NCBI RefSeq assembly: GCF_008033115.1
Contig: NZ_CP041203.1
Coordinates: 1,612,001 to 1,676,000 of the forward strand
Length of the DNA: 64,000 nt
Source of the DNA: Cellulomonas sp. Y8
GTDB lineage: Bacteria; Actinomycetota; Actinomycetes; Actinomycetales; Cellulomonadaceae
Reading direction: 5' to 3'
Part shown: positions 51,538 to 61,318 of the stretch, piece after piece
Position numbering within the stretch: the first letter of the stretch is position 1
Layout: every line of letters starts with the position of its first letter
The notes under the pieces: generated by a model
Seen by the model: the letters and a program-made list of their open reading frames with translations, nothing else
Told to the model about the DNA's origin: nothing
Databases searched by the model: none
Made by a program: the position numbers and the translations under genes

Positions 51538-52899
51538 ATGAACCTGATCTGGCCCGGGTCGGCCTACGAGGCAGACGACGACGAGGTCACCGCCAAGGTG
51601 GCGGCGGCCGCGCAGACAGCTGCGCCGCCACCGGCGCCGGCCGAGCCCGCGGAGCAGCCCTCGCCGGCTGGGAAGGAAGCCGGTCCACGCGGCGGGCCGC
51701 AGCCCACCTCGGCCGGCACGTTGCTGGCCAGCAAGACCCCCGGCGACCCCACCGCCTCGACCGCGCAGAGCGAGGGCCCACCGGCGGCTGCGGCCCCAGC
51801 CGCGCCCCCGGCGCAGGCGGACGTCGCCACCCCGGTGCGCGGCGTGCCGGTCGCGCCGGTTCCGGCGTGGGACCACGTGCTCGCCGGCGACCCGCCACGC
51901 ACGTCGGTCTCGGCGGACCTGCTGGCGAGCCCGGACCCGGACGCCGCGGCCGCGGCGGCCCCGCTGACCGGGTGGCGGCGCGCGGTGCGCATCGCGAGCC
52001 TCGGGATCGTCCGACCTCGTCCCTCGCGCGAGGCCCGCGAACTGGTCGCGGACACCGCCGCGGTCGGCGTGCAGCTGGCGGGCGCCCGCACGGTCATCGT
52101 CGCCAACCCCAAGGGCGGCGGCGGCAAGACACCGACCGTGGTCGGGCTCTCTGCGACGTACGGGTGCGTGCGCGGCGGGCGGGTCCTGGCCTGGGACAAC
52201 AACGAGACGACGGGCACCCTCGGGGTCCGGACCTTCCCGCAGCGGTACGCCACCACCGCGGTCGACCTGCTGCGCGCCCTCGGCCACCTGGAAGGCGCCG
52301 GGGTGCGCGCCGGGGACCTGGCCGCGTTCGTCCGGCACCAGGCCTCCGGGCACTTCGACGTGCTGGTGTCCGACGAAGATCCCGCGCGCATGAGCCAGAT
52401 CGACGCCGCGGCGTTCGCTCGCCTGCACGACCTGCTCACCGGGGTCTACGAGGTCCTGGTCGTCGACACCGGCAACAACGCCCGCTCCCCGAACTTCCTC
52501 GCGGCCGTCGACGTCGCCGACGCCCTGGTCATCCCGCTGTCGCTCAAGCCCGACAGCGTGCTGTCCGCGGGCCGGCTCATCGACCAGCTGCGCGCCTACG
52601 GCCGCGACGACCTGGTCGAGCACGCCGTGACCGTGATCTCCGACAGCGGCGAGTCCGGCCAGGCACCGGCGGACATCGCCCGCTGGTCGGCGTTCTTCGA
52701 GGAGACCACCGCGGCGGTCGTGCACGTGCCGTTCGACCCGCACCTGAACGTCGGCGGCCCGATCACGTTCGACCAGCTCGCCCCGGCCACCCGCCGGGCC
52801 TACCTGCGCGCCGGTGCCCGTGTGGCTCAGGTGCTGTCCGCCCGACCCGGCCAGCGCCCCGGCTGGTCGACGTTCCCCCTGAAGGAGACGAACCGATGA
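51538..52899 (+). CDS. ParA/MinD-like ATPase of the ICE
   Basis: A 453-residue protein with a long alanine/proline-rich N-terminus (residues 20-150) and a deviant Walker A motif, NPKGGGGKTPT, at about residue 200. VLVVDTGNNAR is Walker B-like and VIPLSLKPDSVLSAG is a switch region. The canonical Asp-x-Asn/Asp after the P-loop is DNNETTGTLG. SD GGGGAAG precedes the ATG. It may position the channel or the DNA, as in the ParA-like proteins of other secretion systems. The GKTP proline is unusual. ATGA overlap with the next gene. Confidence 0.82.
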   Translation: MNLIWPGSAYEADDDEVTAKVAAAAQTAAPPPAPAEPAEQPSPAGKEAGPRGGPQPTSAGTLLASKTPGDPTASTAQSEGPPAAAAPAAPPAQADVATPVRGVPVAPVPAWDHVLAGDPPRTSVSADLLASPDPDAAAAAAPLTGWRRAVRIASLGIVRPRPSREARELVADTAAVGVQLAGARTVIVANPKGGGGKTPTVVGLSATYGCVRGGRVLAWDNNETTGTLGVRTFPQRYATTAVDLLRALGHLEGAGVRAGDLAAFVRHQASGHFDVLVSDEDPARMSQIDAAAFARLHDLLTGVYEVLVVDTGNNARSPNFLAAVDVADALVIPLSLKPDSVLSAGRLIDQLRAYGRDDLVEHAVTVISDSGESGQAPADIARWSAFFEETTAAVVHVPFDPHLNVGGPITFDQLAPATRRAYLRAGARVAQVLSARPGQRPGWSTFPLKETNR

Positions 52900-53246
52900 A
52901 CACCCCCCTGGAGATCATCGTCGCCGTGGCCTCCCGCCTGCCGGCCGACATCCCCAACCCCTTGGACAACGTGACCCCGGACCTGAACGTGTTCGGGGTC
53001 AAGTTCACCGGCGCCGTCCAGCTCGCACTCGGCGGGCTGTGGGCGGCCGTGCTGTTCTACACCGTCGCCGCGGTGATCATCGGCCTGGCGAAGTGGGCGT
53101 GGGCCAAGAAGGTCTCCCACAACCGTGAGGCGCTGGCCGAGGGCGCGAACGAGTTCAAGCAGGCTCTGATCGTCTTCGGGATCGCCGCCATGCTCTCGCT
53201 GATCATCGGTGCGGTCCTGATCTTCGCGCAGCAGGCGAACGGCTGA
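52896..53246 (+). CDS. small two-helix protein, pilin-like (VirB2/TrbC-type position)
   Basis: A 116-residue protein with two hydrophobic segments (LALGGLWAAVLFYTVAAVIIGL and ALIVFGIAAMLSLIIGAVLIFA) separated by a charged loop (KKVSHNREALAEGANEFKQ). This size, the two-helix hairpin and the place before a VirB6-like gene fit VirB2/TrbC-type pilins or PrgI-like partners. No cleavable signal is obvious. TGATG overlap with the next gene. Confidence 0.65.
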   Translation: MNTPLEIIVAVASRLPADIPNPLDNVTPDLNVFGVKFTGAVQLALGGLWAAVLFYTVAAVIIGLAKWAWAKKVSHNREALAEGANEFKQALIVFGIAAMLSLIIGAVLIFAQQANG

Positions 53247-54019
53247 TGCGCGGCGGCAAGGTGCTGCTCGGCACCGGCATCGCGCTCGGGCTGGTCGGCC
53301 TCGGGCTGCTGGGCGGCCGGCTCGTCGATGGCGGCTCCGGCGAGCCGCCGCCCGCTGGCCCGGGCGGCGTCACCCACGAGGCACCCGGGGCCGAGGTCGA
53401 CGCCGACGGGCGGTACCTGGTCGCCTACGGCTCGGGCGGGTCCGACCTGTCCTCGACCGGCGTGCCGGTCGGGTTCGACCCGGACTGCGGCAGCGCGATC
53501 GCAGCGGCCGCGTCCTACGCGGTGGCGGTCATCACCCCGCTGGTCGACCCGACCGGCTGGGACAGCGAGTCCTACACCGGGATGCTCGAGGAGCTGTCCG
53601 CCGGCCTGCACGCCACGGCCGGCGCGCACTCCACCGATCACCTCCTGGAGGTGCTGGCCACCGCGCCGGCGGTCGCCAGCGCGGTGCCCGACACCCGGCT
53701 GTACCCGACGGACTCGCTGTTCCGGGTGCGCTCGTGCGTGGCGGGGACGTCCGCCGGGGTGGATCTGGCACTGGTGACCGGCGGGACCGCCGCGGGCACC
53801 CCGTTCGGTGGGGTGATGCCGGTGGCCGTGGACCTGGCGTGGCACGGCGAGGACTGGCGGCTGGTCACCCTCGACCCCTTCGCCCAGTGGGACACCTGGC
53901 AGACGATGACCACCGCCCCGGGCGAGGGGTGGACCCCGCCGGCGGACGCGCGGGGGCGTGCGGCGATCGCGGCCGCCGGCGGCGCGGGGTGGACGGAGTT
54001 CACCGATGCCGGCGCGTAG
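53246..54019 (+). CDS. membrane-anchored conjugation protein
   Basis: A 257-residue protein with one N-terminal helix (VLLGTGIALGLVGLGLLGG), a short linker and an extracytoplasmic part with FDPDCGSAIAAAASYAVAVI, VRSCVAGTSAGVDLALV and VDLAWHGEDWRLVTLDP. The paired cysteines could form a disulfide. The pattern WHGEDWRL with a small alpha/beta fold resembles VirB8-like NTF2 folds. Overlaps the next gene by 14 bases. Confidence 0.7.
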   Translation: MRGGKVLLGTGIALGLVGLGLLGGRLVDGGSGEPPPAGPGGVTHEAPGAEVDADGRYLVAYGSGGSDLSSTGVPVGFDPDCGSAIAAAASYAVAVITPLVDPTGWDSESYTGMLEELSAGLHATAGAHSTDHLLEVLATAPAVASAVPDTRLYPTDSLFRVRSCVAGTSAGVDLALVTGGTAAGTPFGGVMPVAVDLAWHGEDWRLVTLDPFAQWDTWQTMTTAPGEGWTPPADARGRAAIAAAGGAGWTEFTDAGA

Positions 54020-55847
54020 CCCTCGTAGTCGCGCTCGGGCCGCGTGGGTCGCGGTCCTCGCGGTCCTGGTCTGGGTCACCGGCGCCGGGGCTGCTGCAGC
54101 CGCCCCGACACCGGCAACCGCCCCGGTGAGCATCACGACGACCTCGCAGACCGCTGGCATCGGTGAGCAGCTGGTGTGCGGGATCCTCGGCACGATCAAC
54201 CCGATCAACGGGATGGTGTGCGGCGTCGGGCAGGACATCGTCGGCGGCGTCCTGCAGAACCAGGACGGCGGGGACGGCGAGAAGTCGGCGGCGGGCGGGT
54301 CGTCGCTGGTGTGCACCGTCGCCCCGATCGTGAGCCCGGTGCTCGGCCTGGTGTGCCCGGTCCTGGTCGACGGGGTCGAGCAGGTCGCGAAGGTCGCGGG
54401 CCTGGTCCTGAACCCCGAGCGCGCCTACCAGCACTTCGCGAACGACCTCAAGGAGGACGCGATCACCTGGTTCACCAGGTCGATCTCGTACGTGGTCGAC
54501 GAGACCACCTTCGACGCCGGCGCGCAGTGGTGGCGGGAGGCCTACGCCGCGACGGCCGGGATCGGCATGGCGGTCATGGTCGTGATGATCCTGACGACGC
54601 TGCGGCGTGCCGCCGTCGGGAAGATCGGGCCGGCGAAGGCGTCGGAGGTCATCACCCAGTACGTCCCGGTCGCGGTGCTGATGATGATGTTCGGCCCGCC
54701 GGTCGGCTACGTCCTGGGCCGGATCACCGGGGGCATGAACGCCGGGATCCTAAAGTGGATGGGCCCGGACGTGGTCGACATGTTGACCAACGGCGCCGTG
54801 TTCACCCAGATGACGGCCGCCTCGGGGTTCGGCATGGGCATCGGCATCCTGATGTTCCTGGTGCTGCTGCTGGCCTCGCTCGGGGTGTTCGGGACGTGGC
54901 TGACGCAGTCCCTGTCGACCCACGTGATCGGCGCGGTGGGCGGGGTGGCCTGGGGGATGAGCGTGGACCCGCAGTGGCGGCCCAAGGCGCTGCGGGTGGT
55001 GTGGCTGTTCGTCGGGCTGCTGTTCGCCAAGCCGGCCGGGCTGCTGGTCATCGGGATCATCGCGAAGTACCTGGGAAACATGGACCCCAAGGGGGGCCTG
55101 GACGACCCGACACAGCTGCTCGTGCAGGGGCTGACGTTCATCATCGCGCTGGTGATGATCGCCTTCTCACCGTGGGCGGTGATGAAGTTCTTCCCGCTGC
55201 TGCCCGACGGCAGCGAGTCGGTGAACTCCTCCGGTCCGACGATGGCGACCTCGGTCGCCGGCGGCATGGGCTCGATCGCCACCACGATGCTGATGCTGCA
55301 CGCCCGCGGCTCCGGGGGCGGCGGCGGTGGCGGTGGCGGTGGTTCGGGCGGCGGCTCGAGCGGTGATGCCCCCAGGTCGGCCAAGAGCGGCGGCGGCGCG
55401 ACCAAGCCCAAGTCCGGCGGGCAGGAGCAGAACCCGGGCAGGGGCAAGCAGCCCGACAAGAGCGGCTCGGGCGCTGGCTCCAAGAACGCCGCCCGCTCGG
55501 ACGCGCCCGGAGGCGGCCGCGGGAGCAGGGCGTCGAAGAACGGCGGCACCGGGGCGGGCGCCGAGCGCGACGGCGCGCCGCGGGACCCGGCGACGTCGAC
55601 GAGCCCCGCCGCGAAGGGCGCTGGGGGCCTGGGGTCGAAGAACGCCGGCGCCGCGTCGGCCGGCGGCGGTTCGGCGAGCGGGGCCGGCGCGGCGGGCGGC
55701 AAGGCCGCTTCGGCGGCGGGCGGTGCTGCGACGGGCGGGGCCTTGCTGGCGGCCCAGCTCGCCGCTGCCGGCGTGACCGCGGTAGCGAGCAAGGCCAAGG
55801 AGGCGTCGGCTGCTGCCGCGCCGCAGACCGGAGGTGGTGAGCAGTGA
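54006..55847 (+). CDS. VirB6/TrbL-like channel protein
   Basis: A 613-residue protein: signal peptide or first helix (AAWVAVLAVLVWVTGAGAAAAAP), a cysteine-bearing extracytoplasmic region, then six to eight helices between residues 190 and 400 (GIGMAVMVVMILTTLRRAA, VAVLMMMFGPPVGYVLG, ILMFLVLLLASLGVFGTWL). A very long glycine/serine/alanine-rich hydrophilic tail with GGGGGGGGGGSGGG, SKNAAR and AASAGGGSASGAGAA runs to the C-terminus. Polytopic core plus disordered tail is the VirB6/TrbL plan. It should form the inner-membrane DNA-transfer channel. Confidence 0.8.
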   Translation: MPARSPRSRARAAWVAVLAVLVWVTGAGAAAAAPTPATAPVSITTTSQTAGIGEQLVCGILGTINPINGMVCGVGQDIVGGVLQNQDGGDGEKSAAGGSSLVCTVAPIVSPVLGLVCPVLVDGVEQVAKVAGLVLNPERAYQHFANDLKEDAITWFTRSISYVVDETTFDAGAQWWREAYAATAGIGMAVMVVMILTTLRRAAVGKIGPAKASEVITQYVPVAVLMMMFGPPVGYVLGRITGGMNAGILKWMGPDVVDMLTNGAVFTQMTAASGFGMGIGILMFLVLLLASLGVFGTWLTQSLSTHVIGAVGGVAWGMSVDPQWRPKALRVVWLFVGLLFAKPAGLLVIGIIAKYLGNMDPKGGLDDPTQLLVQGLTFIIALVMIAFSPWAVMKFFPLLPDGSESVNSSGPTMATSVAGGMGSIATTMLMLHARGSGGGGGGGGGGSGGGSSGDAPRSAKSGGGATKPKSGGQEQNPGRGKQPDKSGSGAGSKNAARSDAPGGGRGSRASKNGGTGAGAERDGAPRDPATSTSPAAKGAGGLGSKNAGAASAGGGSASGAGAAGGKAASAAGGAATGGALLAAQLAAAGVTAVASKAKEASAAAAPQTGGGEQ

Positions 55848-57352
55848 GCACGCCCGACCTGATCGACCGGCGGGTGCACCTGGGCGGTGCGACCCGTTCG
55901 CGCGGGATCCTGGGCGGCACTCGGTCCGGGTTCGAGTGGACCGGGATGATCGGGTGCCTGGTGGTGTCGCTGATGCCCTTGGTCGGGGGGACCCTCAGCC
56001 TGTCCACCGTTCTGGTCGCGGTGGCCGGCGCCGCGGTGTCGGTCGGGGCGTGGACGCCGTGGCCGGGGATGCAGGAGCGGTCGGCGGTGCTGTGGGCGCT
56101 GTGGTGGCTGCGGTTCTGGGTTCGGCGGCGGCGTGCGATGTCGGTGTTCGCCCTGGCGCGCGACGGCAAGGCCGCACCACCGAGCCCGCTCGCCCCGCTC
56201 AAGGCCCGCGAGGCCCCCTCCGGGTTGTCGGTCGTGCGCCATCACAGCCCGGGCCGGCGGGCGTTCCAGACCGTCGCGTGGGAGATGGTCGGCGCCCGCG
56301 CGGGGTTCGACAACGACTACATGCTCGGCGCCGACCAGGAACGGTTCGGCAAGCTCGCCGCCGCGTGCGTGACCGCCGAGCCGCGGGTGGTCGGGCTGCA
56401 GCAGGTGTCGCGGGTGGGGTCCTACGACATGGCCGATCACGTGCACTGGATCGCCGGGAAGATCCCGCCGGGCACGAACCAACGGCTCATCGACTCCTAC
56501 GTCAACCTCCTGGACATCGGGGGCGAGCAGTCCGACCAGACCCGCACCTGGCTCGCGGCGCGCGTCCGCGACGCCGGCCTCGTCGACGTCGCCGACGACC
56601 TGGACGACGGCGATGACGAGCTCGACGCCGACGAGCGGGCACTGAGGTCGGTCGAGCAGATCGCGGAGTCCGTGAGCCAGCTCGCGGCCATGCAGGGCAT
56701 CCAGCTGCGTGCGCTGACAGGTCCGCGCCTCGCCGCGGTGATCCGCGGGCTGCAAGACCCCGATCACCCGCTGGATCAGACCGCAGGCATGGCCTGGGAC
56801 TCCGCGTGGGCGCCGTGGGAGACCTGGCACCCCCGGCACATGGTGATCCACGGCTCCGATCGTCGATGGTGGACACGCACCGCGGTGATCCCCGCCGACG
56901 CGGTGGCACCCGGGGCACTGCCGGCGGACTTCTTGTGGCCGCTCACCGGATCGATGACCCCGACGCTGGTCCGCACGGTCAGCACGCACGTCGAGCTGAT
57001 CCCGGCGGACAGGGCCCGGTCCAAGGCCCGCGACGACGTCACCGCCGACGGCACCGCCGCGATGGAAGCGGTGACCAGCTCCGTCGACGACGGCGGCGCC
57101 GGCCGCCAGCTGTCGCTGTCCGAGCAGCACCTGGTCGACCTGGCCGCCGGCAGCGGTCACCACGGAGCCGCCTGGGTCGCGACCATCACGATCCAGGCGC
57201 CGTCACTGCGGGACCTGGCACGCGCGAGCAAGCAGCTGGCCACCGCGGCCGAGGAAGCCGCGATCACCCGGCTGGACTTCGTCGACGGATGGCACGACGG
57301 GGCGTTCTGCACCACGCTCCCGCTCGCGCACGGGATGGGTAGGACCCGATGA
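55844..57352 (+). CDS. SCO6880-like conjugation protein
   Basis: A 502-residue protein with two helices near the N-terminus (GMIGCLVVSLMPLVGG, STVLVAVAGAAVSVGAW) and a large cytoplasmic part (WWLRFWVRRRRAMSVF, GSYDMADHVHWIAGKIPPGT, LITPRAxxAVIRGLQDP-type helices). This is the protein family that sits between the VirB6-like and VirB4-like genes in many actinobacterial conjugative elements, known as SCO6880 family. It resembles VirB3/VirB4 N-terminal modules. GTGA overlap with the previous gene, ATGA with the next. Confidence 0.72.
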   Translation: MSTPDLIDRRVHLGGATRSRGILGGTRSGFEWTGMIGCLVVSLMPLVGGTLSLSTVLVAVAGAAVSVGAWTPWPGMQERSAVLWALWWLRFWVRRRRAMSVFALARDGKAAPPSPLAPLKAREAPSGLSVVRHHSPGRRAFQTVAWEMVGARAGFDNDYMLGADQERFGKLAAACVTAEPRVVGLQQVSRVGSYDMADHVHWIAGKIPPGTNQRLIDSYVNLLDIGGEQSDQTRTWLAARVRDAGLVDVADDLDDGDDELDADERALRSVEQIAESVSQLAAMQGIQLRALTGPRLAAVIRGLQDPDHPLDQTAGMAWDSAWAPWETWHPRHMVIHGSDRRWWTRTAVIPADAVAPGALPADFLWPLTGSMTPTLVRTVSTHVELIPADRARSKARDDVTADGTAAMEAVTSSVDDGGAGRQLSLSEQHLVDLAAGSGHHGAAWVATITIQAPSLRDLARASKQLATAAEEAAITRLDFVDGWHDGAFCTTLPLAHGMGRTR

Positions 57353-58860
57353 GCACCTCGACCACGACCCACGAGCCGGCGGCGCCCAGCACCGCCGCAC
57401 CCGAGACGGCGACCCCTGCCACACCCGCTGCCGGTCCCAGCGACAAGGACCGGCAGCGGCGGGACAAGGCCCGCGCGCGCCGGCTGCACAAGCACCTTCG
57501 CCGGGCGCGGGTGCGACCGCGGATCGCGCTGCTGAACCGGTGGGGCTGGTACGAGCTGCTGCTGACGGCCGCGTTCTCCACCACCCGGCAGATCGGAGCG
57601 CTGCACCTGGGCACGAGCGCCGCACCGACCTCTCACCGCGGGCTGTTCGCCGGCCGGGACTGGCACCACCGGTGGGCGGTGTTCCTCGACGTGTTCACCC
57701 TCTACCTCGACGGAGGGCTGAAGAACCCGAACATCGTCGTCGTCGGTGACATCGGCGCCGGCAAGTCCTCCTTCATCAAGACCCTGCTGGTGATCCGCGC
57801 ACTCCTGCTCGGGCGCCGGGTCGTCATCGTGGACAAGAAGTCCCAACGTCGCGCGGACGGCACCGTGGAGGGCGAGTACGCACTGCTCGCCCGCGAGCTC
57901 GGCGTCACCCCGATCCGCTTCGCCACCGGCGGCGGAGCCGGCGGGTCTCGGATCAACCCGCTGGACCCGGCGATCGGGGCCGGGCAGGTATCCCGGTACG
58001 AGCTGCTGCGCGCGATCCTGGCCGAGGCACTGGGCCGGCCGATCCGCCCGCTCGAGGGGCGGGCGCTGCGGATCGCCGTCGACGTCGCGATCGCGGACGC
58101 CGAGGCGGGCGGTCAGGTCGCCACGATCCGTGAGGTCATCGCTCAGCTCGCCGACCCGGGACCAAGCGCCCAGGGGCGGCTCTCGCAGTACGAGGCGCTG
58201 GAGGACCTCGCTGGGTGGGGCCGGGAGGCGGCCGCCGAGCTGTCCCGGATGGTCGAGGAGGACCTGGCCGGGCTGGTCGACGGGCCGACGTCCCCGGACA
58301 TCAACCTGACCGCGGGGCTGACGGTGTTCGACATCTCGGCGCTGCCCGAGGACGGGCCCGCGGTCCCGATCGTCATGGCCATCGTGAACACCTGGCTGCG
58401 CGGCACGCTGGCGGCGCAGGCCGACACGGTGCCCACGGTGTTCGTGGTCGACGAGGCCGGGCTGGTCATGGAGGGCAGCTTCGCGAAGGTCACCCGCCGC
58501 AACCAGAAGGTCGCCCGCGGCGAGGCACTGAGCAACGTCAGCGGCATGCAGCACGTCTCGGACACCCAGGGCGACCCGTACGCCCTGGCCACGTTGCGCG
58601 AGGCCGGCACCGTCGTGGTCTACCGGCAGGAGAAGCCCGACGAGGCCCGCGCCTGCGTGCAGACCTTCGGACTGCCCGCGCAGTGCGTCTCGCTGATCCA
58701 GACGTTGCCCGACGGGGCGGCGCTGGTCCGTGTCGGTGGCGGCAAGCCGTTCGTGCTGAACCACGTGCGTTCGGACTGGGAGGTGTCGGTGGCGAACACC
58801 GACGACGCGATGACCTCCGAGGCGACCATCGCCCTGCACGACGCAGGAGAGGCGGCATGA
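57349..58860 (+). CDS. VirB4-like secretion ATPase
   Basis: A 503-residue ATPase. Walker A is VVVGDIGAGKSSFIKTLLV at about residue 130, Walker B is TVFVVDEAGLVM, and the C-terminal part has RRNQKVARGEALSNVSGMQH and RQEKPDEARACVQTFGLP, typical of VirB4/TraC proteins. The N-terminal domain normally found in VirB4 is reduced, and the neighbouring SCO6880-like protein probably supplies it. It powers assembly and transfer through the channel. Overlaps both neighbours by four bases. Confidence 0.87.
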   Translation: MSTSTTTHEPAAPSTAAPETATPATPAAGPSDKDRQRRDKARARRLHKHLRRARVRPRIALLNRWGWYELLLTAAFSTTRQIGALHLGTSAAPTSHRGLFAGRDWHHRWAVFLDVFTLYLDGGLKNPNIVVVGDIGAGKSSFIKTLLVIRALLLGRRVVIVDKKSQRRADGTVEGEYALLARELGVTPIRFATGGGAGGSRINPLDPAIGAGQVSRYELLRAILAEALGRPIRPLEGRALRIAVDVAIADAEAGGQVATIREVIAQLADPGPSAQGRLSQYEALEDLAGWGREAAAELSRMVEEDLAGLVDGPTSPDINLTAGLTVFDISALPEDGPAVPIVMAIVNTWLRGTLAAQADTVPTVFVVDEAGLVMEGSFAKVTRRNQKVARGEALSNVSGMQHVSDTQGDPYALATLREAGTVVVYRQEKPDEARACVQTFGLPAQCVSLIQTLPDGAALVRVGGGKPFVLNHVRSDWEVSVANTDDAMTSEATIALHDAGEAA

Positions 58861-60647
58861 GCGCCCCGGCACCGACGCGACCGCCGACGTCGGGGTCGAC
58901 CGCGGCGTTCGTCGCGATCATGTCGGTGCTGGCCGCGGTGGCGCTGTCGGTGCTGCTGCTGCACGCGACGATCGCGCTGACCGCGCACGCCAACGGTCAC
59001 CCCGCGCCCCCGCTCGCGAGCACCGCCCGAGCCGTGGTCGCCCGACCCGGCGACCCCGTCAGCGCCCTGGGCGAGCCGATCGGGCCTACCTGGCCGCCGT
59101 ACGCGGTGTGGGGAGTCGTGCTCGGGGTGCTCCTTCTCGCGGGGTGGCGGGTGCTGCTCGCCTGGGGCCGGCGCCGGTACCGGGAGGCCCCGACGACCGC
59201 GAGCCTCGCGACAGCGGCCGAGGTCGCGCCGCTGCAGGAGCAGCAGGCCGTCGCGACCGCCCGGCGCATCGGCGGGGACGCGGTGGCGAACATGTCATCG
59301 CAGGACCTGGTCGTGCCGCTCGGCCGCGTCGGGTCCAAGCGCATCTACCTGCAGCACGAGCTCAGCCTCCTGGGCATCGCACCTTCACGATCGGGCAAGA
59401 CCTCGAACTGCGTCATCGGGTGGGTCCTGGACGCCCCGGGCCCGGTCATCGCGACGTCGACGAAGAGCGACGTGCCGTACCTGACGATCCTGGCGCGCCG
59501 GCGCCTGGGCGACGTCTACGTCCTCGACCTCCGCGACATCACCGGGTGGCCGGAGAAGCTGTCCTGGGACCTGGTCGGCGGCTGCGAGGACCCTTCCGAG
59601 GCGGTCGCCCGCGCCACCGCGATGGCCGGTGCTGCGCCCTCGGGCGGCACGACGAACGGCGACTGGTTCAACGCACTGGCGGCACGCGTACTCGGGTACC
59701 TGCTGCACGCCGCGGCGCTCAAGCCCGGCGGCACCGCCCGCGACGTCCTGGCCTGGGCCAGCGACCTGGACAACCCCGAACCGGTGGACGTCCTGCGCCA
59801 GCTCGGCGTCCCGCGCCCGACCGAGGACCGCCCGGACACCTCCTCCTGGGCGGACCTGCTGGCCTCGCAGACCAGGAACGAGTCGGAGCAGACGGTCGGG
59901 TCCATGCAGATCACCCTCCTGGGCGTCCTGGAACCCCTGTCGGACCCCGCCGTCATGACCGCCGTGTGCCCGCAGCCCGGGACCGCTCCGTTCGACGTGA
60001 ACCACTTCCTGACGACCCGCTCGACGCTGTACCTGCTGTCCAAGGGCGGCCGCAAGAGCGTGGCCCCGGTCATCACCGCGTTCGCCGACATGATCCTGCG
60101 CACGGCCGACGAGATGTCCCAGAGGCTGCCCGGCGGCCGGTTCTGGCCTCCGGTCTCCCTCGTGGGCGACGAGATCGCGAACATCGCCCCGCTGCCCGAC
60201 CTGGATCAGCTGATCTCGGACTCCGGCGGGCGCGGCATCTCCGTACGGATGATCGCCCAGACCAAGGCTCAGCTGGTCAAGCGGTGGGGCCGTGAGCAGA
60301 CCGAGGCCATCTTCGCCGGCGTCAACGCGCTCCTGGCGCTCCCGTCGATCACCGAGCCGGACGTCCTCCGTCACCTGTCGTTCCTCACCGGACAGCACCG
60401 CGTCGCCCGGTTCTCGGTGACCGAGAGCGACGGCCGCACCAGCGCCACGACTTCTGGTGAACGCGAGAACCGGATGGCCGAGGACGAGATCCACAACATG
60501 CCGATGGGCACCGCCCTGCTCATCGCGGGGAACATGCCCGCGGTCCACCTGCGGCTGACGCCGTGGCAAGAGCGGCCCGACGCCGACCAGCTCCGCCAGG
60601 ACAGCCTCGAGGTCGAACGGCTCACCGGAAGGCGGATGGAGCAGTGA
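58857..60647 (+). CDS. type IV coupling protein (VirD4/TraG-like)
   Basis: A 596-residue protein with two N-terminal helices (FVAIMSVLAAVALSVLLLH and VWGVVLGVLLLAGWRVLL) and a RecA-like motor. Walker A is LGIAPSRSGKTSN, Walker B is VSLVGDEIANIAP, and TTNGDWFNALAARVLGYLLHAA with TRNESEQTVGSMQITLLG belongs to the all-alpha domain. Residues GRGISVRMIAQTKAQL are the usual arginine-finger area. It recruits the relaxase-DNA complex and pumps DNA into the channel. GTGA overlap with the DUF4913-like gene. Confidence 0.9.
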   Translation: MSAPAPTRPPTSGSTAAFVAIMSVLAAVALSVLLLHATIALTAHANGHPAPPLASTARAVVARPGDPVSALGEPIGPTWPPYAVWGVVLGVLLLAGWRVLLAWGRRRYREAPTTASLATAAEVAPLQEQQAVATARRIGGDAVANMSSQDLVVPLGRVGSKRIYLQHELSLLGIAPSRSGKTSNCVIGWVLDAPGPVIATSTKSDVPYLTILARRRLGDVYVLDLRDITGWPEKLSWDLVGGCEDPSEAVARATAMAGAAPSGGTTNGDWFNALAARVLGYLLHAAALKPGGTARDVLAWASDLDNPEPVDVLRQLGVPRPTEDRPDTSSWADLLASQTRNESEQTVGSMQITLLGVLEPLSDPAVMTAVCPQPGTAPFDVNHFLTTRSTLYLLSKGGRKSVAPVITAFADMILRTADEMSQRLPGGRFWPPVSLVGDEIANIAPLPDLDQLISDSGGRGISVRMIAQTKAQLVKRWGREQTEAIFAGVNALLALPSITEPDVLRHLSFLTGQHRVARFSVTESDGRTSATTSGERENRMAEDEIHNMPMGTALLIAGNMPAVHLRLTPWQERPDADQLRQDSLEVERLTGRRMEQ

Positions 60648-61318
60648 GCGAGCACCTGCCGGGCGGCGGGTACGTCACCCAGGACGACCTGGTCGCCGCG
60701 CTGCGCACCGTCGGTGCCGAGCACGACGACCTGAGCAGGCAGCACACCGACCTCGCGGGGGCGGTGCGGGATCTCGCCGGCGTGGTGACCAAGATCGCCG
60801 GACGCGTCACCGACCTGACCGACCACGACGTCGAGAACGGCCGCGCCCGCTGGCGGTGGCGCACCCTTCCGCCAGGACCAGCGCGCGAGGGCCTGTGGCA
60901 CCAGGTCGCTGCCTTCGTGGGCTGGTACAACACCCGCTACGGGCACGCGGCGCAGTCGGTCGCGATCTGGCCGTGCTGGCCGGAGCATCCGGTCGCCGTC
61001 GAAGAGCTCACCGCGCTGATGGTCGCCCACGACGCCGCCTACGCCGGCGAGGACCCCACAGACGCGATCATCGCCTGGCACGACCGGTGGCTGTGGCCCG
61101 CCATCGACCGGCTGCACGCCCGCCCGGGCGGGTTCCGCAATTGCACCGCCACCACCCACGACTTGCGGCACACCCTCGACGTACCCGCCGCGACCGCCGA
61201 AGCCCTCGCGGCTGCGATCGCCGCCGACGCGCAGACAGCCACTCCGGCACCCGGACCGGCGACCGACGCGCTGGAGGGGCCGCCCCTGGGCGAACCTCCA
61301 GCTGAGGAGGACCGGTGA
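60644..61318 (+). CDS. DUF4913-like ICE protein
   Basis: A 224-residue protein. The N-terminus is helical (QDDLVAALRTVGAEHDDLSRQH, VVTKIAGRVTDLTDHDV). The centre has LWHQVAAFVGWYNTRYGHA and AIIAWHDRWLWPAIDRLHAR, matching the tryptophan-rich DUF4913 pattern found beside coupling proteins in actinobacterial ICEs and plasmids. No membrane segment. GTG start inside the coupling-protein stop. Role unknown; possibly DNA processing or docking. Confidence 0.68.
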   Translation: MSEHLPGGGYVTQDDLVAALRTVGAEHDDLSRQHTDLAGAVRDLAGVVTKIAGRVTDLTDHDVENGRARWRWRTLPPGPAREGLWHQVAAFVGWYNTRYGHAAQSVAIWPCWPEHPVAVEELTALMVAHDAAYAGEDPTDAIIAWHDRWLWPAIDRLHARPGGFRNCTATTHDLRHTLDVPAATAEALAAAIAADAQTATPAPGPATDALEGPPLGEPPAEEDR

